Part shown: in pieces, positions 16,040 through 25,264 of the stretch
Position numbering within the stretch: the first letter of the stretch is position 1
Layout of the letters: the number at the start of each line of letters is the position of its first letter
DNA from: Arthrobacter sp. 135MFCol5.1
GTDB taxonomy: Bacteria > Actinomycetota > Actinomycetes > Actinomycetales > Micrococcaceae
Assembly: GCF_000374865.1 (NCBI RefSeq)
Contig: NZ_KB895455.1
Span: 62,001 to 126,000 of the forward strand
Reading direction: 5' to 3'
DNA: 64,000 bases
Program-made: the position numbers and the translations under genes
The notes under the pieces: model-generated
Told to the model about the DNA's origin: nothing
What the model saw: the letters and a program-made list of their open reading frames with translations, nothing else
Database searches by the model: none

Positions 16040-18157
16040 ATGAGCCACGGGAACCACTCCCACCACCCGGCGGCGGCCGGCCCCCTCACGCACGCTCCGG
16101 CGGCCCCCACCGGGCACCCTCACCACGGCGGCCACGAGCATGACGATGACCACGCCGTGCACACCCACGGGCAGCACGCCGGCCACAGCACCGCCATGTT
16201 CAAGAACCGGTTCTGGCTGACGCTCGCCCTGTCCGTGCCGGTGGTCTACTTCAGCCCCATGATGGGCCACCTGCTGGGCTACATGCCGCCCGAGTTTCCC
16301 GGCGCCGCCTGGATTCCGCCGGTCCTGGGCACCGTGATATTCCTGTATGGCGGCCAGCCGTTCCTCAAGGGCGGCCTCCAGGAACTCAAGGACCGCACGC
16401 CCGGGATGATGCTGCTGATCGCCATGGCCATCACCGTGGCTTTTGCGGCCTCCTGGGTCACCAGCCTGGGGATCGGCGGCTTCGACCTGGATTTCTGGTG
16501 GGAGCTGGCGCTCCTGGTGGCCATCATGCTGCTGGGCCACTGGATCGAAATGCGCGCCCTCGGATCAGCCCAGGGCGCCCTTGACGCCCTCGCGGCGCTG
16601 CTCCCGGACGAGGCCGAGCGCATCACGGAGGGCGGCGCGGAAATTGTCCCCGTTGCCGATCTGGCCCCCGGCGATCTCGTCCTGGTCCGCCCCGGCGCCC
16701 GCATGCCGGCGGACGGGACCGTGGTGGACGGCCAGGCGGAGTTCGACGAGTCCATGATCACCGGCGAATCCAAAACCGTCCCACGCGGCACCGGCGATCC
16801 GGTGGTGGCCGGAACCGTGGCCACGGACAGCAGCGTCCGGGTCCGGGTCACGGCAGTGGGCGACCAGACCGCCCTGGCCGGAATCCAGCGGCTGGTGGAA
16901 GAGGCCCAGGCCTCATCCTCGCGCGCGCAAGCCCTCGCGGACCGCGCGGCGGCGTTCCTGTTCTACTTCGCCGCCGGAGCCGGCGTGCTGACCTTCATCG
17001 GCTGGACGCTGCTGGGAAGCGTCCCCGACGCCGTTACCCGTACCGTCACTGTCCTGGTGATCGCCTGCCCGCACGCGTTGGGGCTGGCCATCCCGCTGGT
17101 CATCGCCATTTCCACGGAACAGGCCGCCCGGGCAGGGGTGCTCATCAAGAACCGGATGGCACTGGAGCGCATGCGCACCGTCGACGTCGTCCTGTTCGAC
17201 AAGACCGGCACCCTGACCACCGGCGAACCTGAGCTGAAGGACATCGCCGCCGCCGAAGGTGCCGAGGCCGATGCCGTGCTCGCCCTGGCCGCCGCCGTTG
17301 AATCCGACAGCGAGCACCCCGTGGCGCGTGCCATCGTCCGGGCCGCCGGAGCCCGGAACCTGGCACTCCCGGCAGCCACGGGCTTCACCGCCCTGGCGGG
17401 CCGGGGCGTCCGGGCCGTCGTGGACGGCCGCACTGTGCACGTGGGCGGACCCGCGCTCCTGCGCGAGCTCGGCGTCGTCGAGCCCGAGGCCCTGGCCGTC
17501 CGGACGCGGGCATGGATGGAACGCGGCGCCGCAGTCCTGCACGTGGTGGACGGCGACGGCACCATCCTGGGCGCCGTGAGCATGGAAGACGCCGTGCGGG
17601 CCGAATCGCGGCAGGCCGTGTCAGCCCTCCAGCGCCGCGGTATCAAGGTGGCCATGGTCACCGGGGACGCGCGCCAGGTGGCGCAGGCCGTGGCCGCCGA
17701 CCTGGGCATTGACGAGGTATTCGCCGAGGTCCTTCCCGCGGACAAAGACAAGAAAGTTGCCGAACTGCAAGCCCGCGGCTTGAAGGTGGCCATGGTGGGC
17801 GACGGCGTCAACGACTCCCCGGCCCTTGCCCGCGCCGAGGTGGGCATCGCCATTGGCGCCGGGACCGACGTGGCCATGGAATCCGCCGGCGTGGTGCTGG
17901 CAGGAAACGATCCGCGTGCGGTGCTGTCCATGGTGGACCTCTCCCGGGCGAGCTACCGGAAGATGTGGCAGAACCTGGTGTGGGCGGCGGGCTACAACAT
18001 CCTGTCCGTGCCGCTGGCCGCAGGCGTCCTGGCCTTTGCCGGCGTAGTGCTCTCACCGGCGGCAGGGGCCGTGCTGATGTCTGCCTCCACCGTTGTGGTG
18101 GCCTTGAACGCCCAGCTCCTCCGGCGCCTGAAGCTGAACCCGTCGGAGGTGCAGTGA
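16040..18157 (+). CDS. copB: Copper-translocating P1B-type ATPase (CPH type, CopB-like)
   Basis: Metal-exporting ATPase of 705 residues. The N-terminus (residues 1-55) is extremely His-rich (HHGGHEHDDDHAVHTHGQHAGH), replacing the usual CXXC domain. The metal-site helix reads VIACPHALGLAIPLV: CPH rather than CPC marks the P1B-3 group. Other hallmarks are TGES in the actuator domain, phosphorylation motif DKTGTLT, HP in SEHPVARAI, GDGVNDSPAL, and the last helices with YN near LSVPLAAG and MSASTVVVALNAQ. It exports copper from the cytoplasm. The ATG follows a short leader with the CsoR-type operator. The next gene starts inside its stop (GTGA). Confidence 0.9.
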   Translation: MSHGNHSHHPAAAGPLTHAPAAPTGHPHHGGHEHDDDHAVHTHGQHAGHSTAMFKNRFWLTLALSVPVVYFSPMMGHLLGYMPPEFPGAAWIPPVLGTVIFLYGGQPFLKGGLQELKDRTPGMMLLIAMAITVAFAASWVTSLGIGGFDLDFWWELALLVAIMLLGHWIEMRALGSAQGALDALAALLPDEAERITEGGAEIVPVADLAPGDLVLVRPGARMPADGTVVDGQAEFDESMITGESKTVPRGTGDPVVAGTVATDSSVRVRVTAVGDQTALAGIQRLVEEAQASSSRAQALADRAAAFLFYFAAGAGVLTFIGWTLLGSVPDAVTRTVTVLVIACPHALGLAIPLVIAISTEQAARAGVLIKNRMALERMRTVDVVLFDKTGTLTTGEPELKDIAAAEGAEADAVLALAAAVESDSEHPVARAIVRAAGARNLALPAATGFTALAGRGVRAVVDGRTVHVGGPALLRELGVVEPEALAVRTRAWMERGAAVLHVVDGDGTILGAVSMEDAVRAESRQAVSALQRRGIKVAMVTGDARQVAQAVAADLGIDEVFAEVLPADKDKKVAELQARGLKVAMVGDGVNDSPALARAEVGIAIGAGTDVAMESAGVVLAGNDPRAVLSMVDLSRASYRKMWQNLVWAAGYNILSVPLAAGVLAFAGVVLSPAAGAVLMSASTVVVALNAQLLRRLKLNPSEVQ

Positions 18158-18618
18158 ACCGGGCACTGCACCAGGCCCTGCTGCTGGCCCGCACCCTGGC
18201 CGTTATCGCGGGCCTGCTCGGCATGCACGTACTGACCGCGGGCCACGCCTCGCACGGGCTCGTTGCGCAGGGCGTCGTGTCGCACAGCGCAGCCTCCCAT
18301 ACGGCGCCCGCCGGGCACACCGCCGTCGTGCATTCCACGGTTGGGGACCAGCCGGGCCATACCGGCCACGCGGTCGCAGCGGCCTCCATGGACGCGCCGG
18401 CTCTGGCGCCGTCCACGTGCGGCACCTCCTGCCCGGGAGCGCAGGAATCGGGGGCACCGTGCATCCCAACCGCACCGGGGAGTCCGGTCACCGTTGCCCC
18501 ACCCCAGGCAACCTTTGCCGTCGTCTCGCTGCTGCCGCCGGCCGGCGACCCCAGCTCCTCCTATGGGTACCTGCCGCCCAGCCCCTCACCCTGCGACCTG
18601 TCCATCAGCCGGACGTAA
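18154..18618 (+). CDS. His-rich exported/membrane protein, DUF6153-like
   Basis: Protein of 154 residues with one N-terminal hydrophobic segment (ALLLARTLAVIAGLLGMHVL), whose GLLGMH motif recalls the DUF6153 family, followed by a long extracytoplasmic region with many His (HASHG, HSAASHTAPAGHTAVVH) and a CGTSCPG pair. The His/Cys content and coupling (GTGA overlap) to a copper ATPase suggest periplasmic-side copper binding; this is inference. The C-terminus is Pro/Ser-rich. Family assignment is tentative. Confidence 0.7.
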   Translation: MNRALHQALLLARTLAVIAGLLGMHVLTAGHASHGLVAQGVVSHSAASHTAPAGHTAVVHSTVGDQPGHTGHAVAAASMDAPALAPSTCGTSCPGAQESGAPCIPTAPGSPVTVAPPQATFAVVSLLPPAGDPSSSYGYLPPSPSPCDLSISRT

Positions 18619-18672
18619 ACCGGACTGTGCCCATCACCCCGGCCCAGTTCCACTACCTCCCTGAAAGACACC

Positions 18673-19296
18673 ATGAACACCACATTCAAGACCCTGTCCA
18701 TCACCGTTGCCCTCGCCGCGTCCCTCAGCCTCGCCGGCTGCGCCACAGGCTCCGGCAGCATGCCCATGGACCACGGCAGCTCCAACCCCATGTCGAGTAC
18801 CATGCCAAGCGCCGGCACCATGCCCGGCGCCAGCGCCGACCATAACCAGGCGGACATCATGTTTGCCCAGATGATGATCCCGCACCACGCCCAGGCAGTG
18901 GAGATGAGCGGCATCGTCCTGGCGAAGCCCGGGGTGCCCGCAGAGGTGACAGCGCTCGCCACGAAGATCAAGGCCGCCCAGGCACCGGAGATCGAGCAGA
19001 TGACCGGCTGGCTTAAAGCCTGGAACGTGCCCACCATGATGAGCGACCACTCGGGACACGGCATGACCGGCATGGTGGACGATGCCGGCATCGAGAAGCT
19101 GGAGTCCGCCACCGGGACCGACGCCGCGAAACTGTTCCTGGAACAGATGATCGGCCACCATGAGGGCGCCATCGATATGGCCCGGCAGGAGATCAGCGCC
19201 GGCAAATTCCCGGACGCCGTGAAGCTGGGCCACGACATCGTGGACGCCCAGCAGGCCGAGATCACACAAATGAAGCAGCTGCTGACCGTTCTGTAA
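18673..19296 (+). CDS. DUF305 lipoprotein of the copper island
   Basis: Exported lipoprotein of 207 residues: signal peptide with lipobox SLAGC, a Met/His-rich linker (GSMPMDHGSSNPMSSTMP), then two ferritin-like DUF305 halves, MFAQMMIPHHAQAVEMS and FLEQMIGHHEGAIDMARQE, each with an HH pair. DUF305 proteins are recurrent neighbours of copper export genes and probably bind copper outside the membrane. It begins 54 bases after the DUF6153-like gene and likely belongs to the same CsoR-controlled unit. Confidence 0.88.
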   Translation: MNTTFKTLSITVALAASLSLAGCATGSGSMPMDHGSSNPMSSTMPSAGTMPGASADHNQADIMFAQMMIPHHAQAVEMSGIVLAKPGVPAEVTALATKIKAAQAPEIEQMTGWLKAWNVPTMMSDHSGHGMTGMVDDAGIEKLESATGTDAAKLFLEQMIGHHEGAIDMARQEISAGKFPDAVKLGHDIVDAQQAEITQMKQLLTVL

Positions 19297-19322
19297 GCTG
19301 CCCGGCGGGCGCCCGGCATCAA

Positions 19323-19383
19323 AACACGCAACGGCGCGGCAGCGGCACCCGGCCAGGGGGCCGCCGCCGCGCCGTTGCGTGTT
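19323..19383. terminator. Long GC hairpin ending the copper island
   Basis: Two perfect 18-base arms (AACACGCAACGGCGCGGC, 19323-19340, and its complement 19366-19383) around a 25-base loop, 26 bases after the DUF305 stop. A short T-pair but no full T-run follows. It probably terminates the copper operon and separates it from the phosphatase gene. Confidence 0.7.
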
Positions 19384-19440
19384 AAGTTGAAAGGCACGGG
19401 CCCACCGGTCCTGCCACCAGCTGGGAAAGAGAACATCTCC

Positions 19441-20091
19441 TTGGACAATTCCGCGCCAGTCAAGATCCTGACCGTCTGCACCGGGAACATCTGCCGCTCT
19501 CCCGTGGCCGAACGGCTGCTGCAGGCGGGGCTGGACCAAGCCGTGCCGGGAGGGTTCCAGGTGGCGAGCGCCGGCACCCGGGCCATGGTGGGCGAACCCA
19601 TGCAGCCCATTTCCGCGGAGATCGTGCGGACCTACGGCGGGGATCCGGAAGGGTTTGCCGCACGGCAGCTCACCCCCGCCATCCTGCGCGGCGTGGACCT
19701 GGTACTCACCATGACCTCCGGACACCGCGGCGAGGTCCTGCAGCTCGATGCCTCCCTCCTCAAGCGCACCTTCACCATCCGCGAGTTCGCCCGTATGCTC
19801 GACATCCTGGACCAGAGGGACACGTCCGCGTCCACGGACAACGCGGCCGACGACGACGGCTGGCTGGCTGCCCACACAACCCGTTGGCGGGGATTGCCGG
19901 CGCGTGCCGCCGGGGTGCGGCACCTCTCGCTCCCCGCAGATCCCGCCGAGAACGACATCGTGGACCCGTACCGCCGGCCGCCGGAGGTGTACCGGCAGAT
20001 GGAGGACCAGCTGGCCCCCGCCATCGTGTCCATCCTGCGCCACGCCCGCCTCAATTCCCCGGTCCGCGGGGACGCAGCCGGCGCGCCGTAA
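19441..20091 (+). CDS. Low-molecular-weight protein tyrosine phosphatase
   Basis: Cytoplasmic phosphatase of 216 residues. The P-loop CTGNICRSP (C-X5-R-S) lies at about residue 14 and the general-acid aspartate is in ENDIVDPYRRP near the C-terminus. The fold is interrupted by about 35 extra residues rich in Asp/Thr and Trp (DNAADDDGW, THTRWRG-like), making it longer than the usual ~150. Such enzymes commonly act on bacterial tyrosine kinases of polysaccharide export; no kinase is nearby. TTG is chosen as start because an upstream in-frame TTG lies inside the terminator hairpin. Confidence 0.82.
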   Translation: MDNSAPVKILTVCTGNICRSPVAERLLQAGLDQAVPGGFQVASAGTRAMVGEPMQPISAEIVRTYGGDPEGFAARQLTPAILRGVDLVLTMTSGHRGEVLQLDASLLKRTFTIREFARMLDILDQRDTSASTDNAADDDGWLAAHTTRWRGLPARAAGVRHLSLPADPAENDIVDPYRRPPEVYRQMEDQLAPAIVSILRHARLNSPVRGDAAGAP

Positions 20092-20217
20092 CGAACCGTG
20101 GGTGCCCGGCGGCCCGGCGACACGCCCCAGGTGACAGTTTGGACAAGCCTGTAGCCAACAGGGGTATCACTGGCGGACACTGATCCCACCCGCAACACGA
20201 TGAGGTGGAGGCACCGC

Positions 20218-21342
20218 ATGAGCACGCCTGATCCAACCGGACCCGCCGGTCCCCCCACCCGCCCGTCCGTGCCCCACCGGCCCGCCTGGCTTGCGGCCCT
20301 CGGCCGCCGCCGCTGGATCGCCGCACTGCTGGCACTGGTGCTGGTGGCGGCCGCGGGGATCGCGGTGTTCAGCCTCAACCGCGCGGGCAGGGACGCCGCC
20401 CCCGCGGCCACGCAAACCCAGTCACCGAGCGAAACGCCCACGCCCACACCCACGCCGTCCGAAACACCTCCACCGGCGCCCGCTCCGCCTCCGCCTCCTC
20501 CGCCGCAGCCGATTCCGGACCTCCCGGCGGGCGAGATGAATGTGCTGGTCATCGGCAGCGACAGCCGGGGGATCGCCCGGAACGAGGCAGCCCACACCGC
20601 GGAGACCGGCGAGCCCTCGGACCAGCGCTCGGATTCGTTGATGCTGGTCCATGTGCCCGCGGACCGCCACACGCTCTATGTCATTTCGATCATGCGGGAT
20701 CTGTGGGTGGACGTCCCGGGCGTGGGCGGCTCCAAGATCAATGCGGCCTTGGAGTACGGCGGCATCGACCTGACCACGCAGACCGTGCAGCAGTTGCTGG
20801 GCGTCACCATCGACCACACCCTGATGCTCGATTTCAACGGCTTCCGGGCACTTACGGACGGGCTGGGCGGCATCGACGTCAACGTCCCTTTTGCCTTCCA
20901 GTCCACTATCGAAACCCAGCATGTGTTCAGCCAGGGCATCAACCATCTTGACGGGCAGGCTGCCCTGGAGTTCAGCCGCGAACGCTACGCCTTCACCGAC
21001 GGAGACTTCCAACGGGTACAGAACCAGCGGACCATGCTGCGCGCCATCCTGGCCCGGCTTACCGGCGGCGGCGCCCTGAACGACGTGAACGCGGTCCGGT
21101 CGCTGGTGGACTTCGCGGGCTGCTGCCTCACGGTGGACAAGGGCTTCGACCCCGTCCAGGCCGCCATCCTCGCCTACAGCCTGCGGAACCTGGACGTGAA
21201 CGCCATCGGCACCATGACCCTGCCCACGGCCGGGACCGGCATGGCGGCCGGGCAGTCGGTGGTATTCCCCGATTATGGCGGCATCGCCGCCGTCGGTGCC
21301 GCACTGCGGGAGGGCAGGATCGCCGACTTCGCGGTCCCGTAG
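20218..21342 (+). CDS. LytR-CpsA-Psr (LCP) family protein
   Basis: Membrane-anchored LCP enzyme of 374 residues, which would attach glycopolymers to peptidoglycan outside the cell. A proline-rich cytoplasmic tail, one span (WIAALLALVLVAAAGIAVF), a Thr/Pro linker (TPTPTPSETPPPAPAPPPPP) and then the LCP domain: MNVLVIGSDSRG, RSDSLMLVHVPADR with the substrate arginine and aspartates, ISIMRDLWVDVPG, and FSRERYAFTDGDFQRVQNQR. ATG is chosen over one six codons earlier because GGTGGAGG stands just before it. It may work with the preceding tyrosine phosphatase in envelope polymer assembly, by proximity only. Confidence 0.92.
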   Translation: MSTPDPTGPAGPPTRPSVPHRPAWLAALGRRRWIAALLALVLVAAAGIAVFSLNRAGRDAAPAATQTQSPSETPTPTPTPSETPPPAPAPPPPPPPQPIPDLPAGEMNVLVIGSDSRGIARNEAAHTAETGEPSDQRSDSLMLVHVPADRHTLYVISIMRDLWVDVPGVGGSKINAALEYGGIDLTTQTVQQLLGVTIDHTLMLDFNGFRALTDGLGGIDVNVPFAFQSTIETQHVFSQGINHLDGQAALEFSRERYAFTDGDFQRVQNQRTMLRAILARLTGGGALNDVNAVRSLVDFAGCCLTVDKGFDPVQAAILAYSLRNLDVNAIGTMTLPTAGTGMAAGQSVVFPDYGGIAAVGAALREGRIADFAVP

Positions 21343-21454
21343 CCCTCCGCCCCAAGGCGGCCCCCCATCCTGGCCACCGCCTGTTCAGGACCGCCTCACC
21401 CCGGGTTTACCCGCAGGACCATGTCCGTGCGTCCGCCCGCGGGAACCTCAGGGT

Positions 21455-23149
21455 ATGACTGAGAACTCCCGCACCACCGTTTCCCGCCGCACCGTCGTCA
21501 AAGGCTCGGTCCTGGCTGCCGCGCTCGCCTCCGTCCCCGCCGCCGCCCAGGCAGCCGAAACCGGCCAGTCTCCCGCCGGCGTCGCGTTGGTCCGCAACCG
21601 CCTCACCCTCCCCAGCGGCATCGCCACCGGGGACGTCACCTCCGATTCTGCCGTCCTGTGGTCCCGCGCCTCGGGTGCCGGCCGGATGACTGCGGTCCTG
21701 CGGGCGGTGGACGACGGCGGCCAGGTCCTTCGCGGACGCGGTGCCTTTGGGCGGGTCCTCCGTGGCCCCCGCGCCACCCAGGCCTCAGATTTCACGGCCA
21801 AGATCCATGCCGGCAACCTGCCGTCCAACACCCGGTTCGCCTTGGAAATCAGCTTCGAGGACGACGGCGGCGCGGCCAGCGAGACGGTCCTCGGCAGTTT
21901 CCGCACGGCCCCCGACACCGGGACGGTCAACGGCAAGGGCCGCACCGGTGGGGTGGGCAACAGCGGCGACGTCCCGGCGTCGTTTGCGCAGAGCTTCGTG
22001 TGGACCGGCGACACAGCCGGCCAGGGGTGGGGCATCAACGAGGAGATCGGCGGCATGCGCGGCTACCGGGCCATGCACCAGACCCGGCCGGACTTCTTCA
22101 TCCACTCCGGCGACACCATCTATGCCGACGGTCCCATTGCGGAGAATGTCACCGAAAAGGACGGCCAGGTCTGGAAGAACCTGGTGACCGAGGAGGTCTC
22201 CAAGGTGGCCGAGACGCTGACCGAGTTCCGCGGCAGGCACCGCTACAACTCCATGGACGCCAATATGCGCGCGTTGTTCGCCGACGTCCCGGTCATCGCC
22301 CAGTGGGACGACCACGAGACCCACAACAACTGGTACCCCGGCCAGGTCCTGGATGACTCCCGCTACACGGTGCGGGACGTCAACACCCTCGCCGCGCGCG
22401 GCCGCCAGGCCTGGCAGGAAAACATGCCCATCGCGGACAGCTCCGCCCTGTGGCGCCCCGGCACGTTCGACGACGCCGGCACGTACCAGCCGGCCCGCAT
22501 CTACCGGAAGATCTCCCGCGGGCCGCAGCTGGACATCTTCTGCCTGGACATGCGCACCTTCAAGTCCCCCAACACGGATGGCAAGGAGCCCTATGCCACC
22601 TCCATCCTGGGCCGGGAGCAGGTGGACTGGCTCATCAGCGAGGTGTCCAAATCCAAAGCAACGTGGAAGGTGATCGCCAACGACCTGCCCCTGGGCGTCG
22701 TGGTCCCGGACGGACCCGTGAATGAGGAAAGCGTCTCCAACCGCGACCCCGGCGCACCCTTGGGCCGCGAGCTTGAACTGGCCGGGGTGCTCAGCGCCTT
22801 CAAGCGCAACGGTGTGAAGAACACTGTGTGGCTGACCGCCGACGTGCACTACTGCGCCGCCCACCACTACTCCCCCGAACGGGCGGCCTTCACCGACTTC
22901 GACCCCTTCTGGGAGTTCGTGGCCGGGCCCATCGCGGCGGGCTCGTTCGGTCCCAACGCCATGGACGGCACGTTCGGGCCGGAGGTGGTGTTTTCCAAGT
23001 CCGGCCGCTTCGCCGGGGAGTCCCCGCGGGACGGCGAAAACCAGTTCTTCGGGCACGTGCAGCTCGGGGAGGACAACAGCTTCACCGTGAGCCTCCGGAA
23101 CGCCAACGGCGCCACCGTGTTCTCCCAGACCCTCACGCCCCAAAGGTAG
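21455..23149 (+). CDS. phoD: Alkaline phosphatase D (PhoD) family protein, Tat-exported
   Basis: Secreted metallophosphoesterase of 564 residues. The N-terminus carries a twin-arginine signal (SRRTVVKGSVLAAALASVPAAAQA). An N-terminal Ig-like PhoD domain (LPSGIATGDVTSDSAVLWSRA) is followed by the catalytic domain with SGDTIYADG, QWDDHETHNNWYPG and TADVHYCAAHHY as metal ligands. It releases phosphate from phosphodi- or monoesters outside the cell. ATG follows the LCP gene by 110 bases and precedes the Tat motif by nine residues. It is the third phosphoesterase in this window besides the riboswitch-linked pair. No clear Pho box was recognised. Confidence 0.92.
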   Translation: MTENSRTTVSRRTVVKGSVLAAALASVPAAAQAAETGQSPAGVALVRNRLTLPSGIATGDVTSDSAVLWSRASGAGRMTAVLRAVDDGGQVLRGRGAFGRVLRGPRATQASDFTAKIHAGNLPSNTRFALEISFEDDGGAASETVLGSFRTAPDTGTVNGKGRTGGVGNSGDVPASFAQSFVWTGDTAGQGWGINEEIGGMRGYRAMHQTRPDFFIHSGDTIYADGPIAENVTEKDGQVWKNLVTEEVSKVAETLTEFRGRHRYNSMDANMRALFADVPVIAQWDDHETHNNWYPGQVLDDSRYTVRDVNTLAARGRQAWQENMPIADSSALWRPGTFDDAGTYQPARIYRKISRGPQLDIFCLDMRTFKSPNTDGKEPYATSILGREQVDWLISEVSKSKATWKVIANDLPLGVVVPDGPVNEESVSNRDPGAPLGRELELAGVLSAFKRNGVKNTVWLTADVHYCAAHHYSPERAAFTDFDPFWEFVAGPIAAGSFGPNAMDGTFGPEVVFSKSGRFAGESPRDGENQFFGHVQLGEDNSFTVSLRNANGATVFSQTLTPQR

Positions 23150-23297
23150 GTGTTCCGGCCCCATCACCCTGGTGCCGGGCCGACGGCGGCTGCGCGCCCC
23201 TGGCGCCGGGACCGCCGTCGGCCGTTATTTTCCGACGTTCCTTGGGTACGCCGCACATAGTGGGGGCTTCGGCACGGCAAACGGACGGGGTGGTTCC

Positions 23298-24119
23298 TTG
23301 AACGGCTATTCTTCGAAGAAAGACATTTCGGGCGGCGGCCCGTCCGGCGACGACGGCTTGACAGCAGCGGTCAGGGCAGCCGGAGCGGTGGAGCTGCTCC
23401 TGGTCCGGCACGGCGAAAGCGAAGGCAACGTGGCCGCCACGGAGGCCCGGGACGCGGGGGTTGAGGTCATCGACGTGCCGGCCCGCGATGCCGATGTGGA
23501 CCTTTCCGGCACCGGGAAGGACCAGGCAAAGGCGTTGGGTGTTGCCCTGTCCCGGATCGCGGAAGGGTTCCGTCCCGACGCCGTGGTCTCCTCCCCCTAT
23601 GCGCGCGCTCGTCAGACAGCCCGGATCGCCGTGGAAACGGCAGGCTGGCCGCTGCAGGTTCGGATTGATGAACGGCTGCGGGACCGCGAACTGGGCATCC
23701 TGGACCGGCTCACCCGGCTGGGCGTGGAGAACCGCTACCCGGTGGAAGCCGAACGGCGGGACTGGCTGGGCAAACTGTACTACCGGCCGCCGGGCGGGGA
23801 ATCCTGGGCGGACGTGGCGCTCCGGCTGCGGTCCGTCCTTGCAGAGCTGAATGGCCTGGGTGCCGGCCACCGGGTCATGCTGGTGTGCCATGACGCCGTG
23901 ATCATGCTGTTCCGGTACGTGCTGGAAGGACTCACGGAGAGGGAGTTGCTGGACCTCGCGGCCACCGAAGCCATCCTCAATGCCTCGGTAACCAGGTTTG
24001 TGCGCCCCTCCGGTGAGGGACCGTGGACCCTGGAAAGCTTCAACGTGGCCAGCCACCTGGCCGAGCAGGGCGTCGCTGTCACCGAGCATGCGGGAGACAC
24101 CAGTGTCCGGCCCCGGTGA
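23298..24119 (+). CDS. Histidine phosphatase superfamily protein
   Basis: Phosphoglycerate-mutase-like phosphatase of 273 residues. The catalytic histidine motif LLVRHGESEGN is near residue 35, a second arginine region SSPYARARQTARIAV near 105, and the late histidine is in MLVCHDAVIMLFRYVLEGL. The substrate is not predictable. The start is uncertain: TTG (giving MNGYSSKK) has GGGGTGG upstream and gives a 33-residue polar leader; a GTG at VELLLVRHG would begin directly at the fold. It overlaps the NnrD gene by 17 bases, so the pair is probably co-expressed. Confidence 0.85.
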   Translation: MNGYSSKKDISGGGPSGDDGLTAAVRAAGAVELLLVRHGESEGNVAATEARDAGVEVIDVPARDADVDLSGTGKDQAKALGVALSRIAEGFRPDAVVSSPYARARQTARIAVETAGWPLQVRIDERLRDRELGILDRLTRLGVENRYPVEAERRDWLGKLYYRPPGGESWADVALRLRSVLAELNGLGAGHRVMLVCHDAVIMLFRYVLEGLTERELLDLAATEAILNASVTRFVRPSGEGPWTLESFNVASHLAEQGVAVTEHAGDTSVRPR

Positions 24120-25002
24120 CGCCGGCGCCACCCTGGTCACCCCGTCGCTCCTGCGCGAGTGGCCCCTGCCGGCACCCGGCGCAGACAAATACTCCCGTGG
24201 GTCGGTGCTGGTGATCGGCGGGGCCCGGACCACCCCTGGCGCGGCGCTGCTGGCCGGCACCGCCGCGCTGCGGGCCGGGGCAGGTAAACTCACGCTGGCA
24301 GTGGCCGGGTCCGTTGCGGTGCAGCTGGGGGTCGCGTTGCCTGAGTGTGGTTGCATCGGGCTGCCCGAAACTGCGGAAGGTTCCCTCAAGGCGGAACTGG
24401 ACCCTGTTGCCGCGTATTTGGACGGGGCGGACGCGGTCTTGGTCGGACCGGGGTTGGATGACCCGGACCTTGCGGCGGAACTGCTGGTGGCGATGCTTGA
24501 CCGCGAGTCGCCCGGTACGGAACGGCCCGCCGTCGTCCTCGATGCCTACGCCTTGGGCGCCCTGGTGCCGCTGGAAGACCGGCTGGACCCCTGGCGCGGC
24601 CGGCTGGTCCTGACCCCGAACCCCACCGAAGCGGGAATCCTGCTGGGGCGCGAGGTGGCGGACCTTGAAAGAGACCTGGCCGAGGTCTCCGCCCGGTTCG
24701 GCGCCGTTGTCAGTTGCCAGGGCCTGATCACGCAGCCTCCAGGCTTTGACGACGGCCCGGGCCCCTGGAAGATCACCACGGGATACGGCGGCCTTGGCAC
24801 CTCCGGCAGCGGGGATGTGTTGGCGGGGACCATCGCCGGCCTCCGGGCGAGGGGAACCACCGGCGTCCAGGCAGCGTGCTGGGGGACGCACCTGCATGCG
24901 GCCGCCGCGGACCGGCTGGCCAGCAGGCGGGGCCCCATGGGGTTCCTGGCCCGCGAACTAGCCGAGGAAATGCCTGCGTTGATGCTGGAACTCAGCACCT
25001 GA
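24103..25002 (+). CDS. nnrD: ADP-dependent NAD(P)H-hydrate dehydratase
   Basis: Metabolite-repair enzyme of 299 residues that uses ADP to restore damaged NAD(P)H hydrates. Ribokinase-like fold with KYSRGSVLVIGGARTTPGAA at the start, VLVGPGLDD in the middle, RLVLTPNPTEAGILLG, and the nucleotide-binding GYGGLGTSGSGDVLAGTIAG typical of NnrD/YjeF C-terminal domains. The epimerase domain often fused to it (NnrE) is absent, so this is a stand-alone dehydratase. GTG start lies within the end of the histidine phosphatase gene, preceded by GGGAG. Confidence 0.9.
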   Translation: MSGPGDAGATLVTPSLLREWPLPAPGADKYSRGSVLVIGGARTTPGAALLAGTAALRAGAGKLTLAVAGSVAVQLGVALPECGCIGLPETAEGSLKAELDPVAAYLDGADAVLVGPGLDDPDLAAELLVAMLDRESPGTERPAVVLDAYALGALVPLEDRLDPWRGRLVLTPNPTEAGILLGREVADLERDLAEVSARFGAVVSCQGLITQPPGFDDGPGPWKITTGYGGLGTSGSGDVLAGTIAGLRARGTTGVQAACWGTHLHAAAADRLASRRGPMGFLARELAEEMPALMLELST

Positions 25003-25064
25003 TTCCTGATGCCGGGGCACCCGGCCGGTACGTGACCGGAACACAGGGAGGCCGGACGCGCGGA

Positions 25065-25090
25065 TGGCCCCCGGCCGAAGCCGGGGGCCA
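25065..25090. terminator. Hairpin terminator after nnrD
   Basis: Perfect 11-base stem TGGCCCCCGGC-cgaa-GCCGGGGGCCA, 62 bases after the nnrD stop. No T-run is present, which is common in this GC-rich window. The following 170 bases to the next gene show nothing else I can name beyond an AT-rich patch with a T7 run near 25224. Confidence 0.65.
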
Positions 25091-25264
25091 CCGTGTCGGG
25101 AAGTACAGGCCTCAGCTGCCGATGCGCTGTCTGGCGCTGTGGCGTGCACAGTGTGGCGATCCGCCCCATAAGGCAGTCAACAGGTTTGCCCGCCTCCCGA
25201 GCCTTTGTTGTCTAATACTGATTTTTTTAGCACTCGGAGCGCGGGCCTTCAAGTGCTCGTGCGG

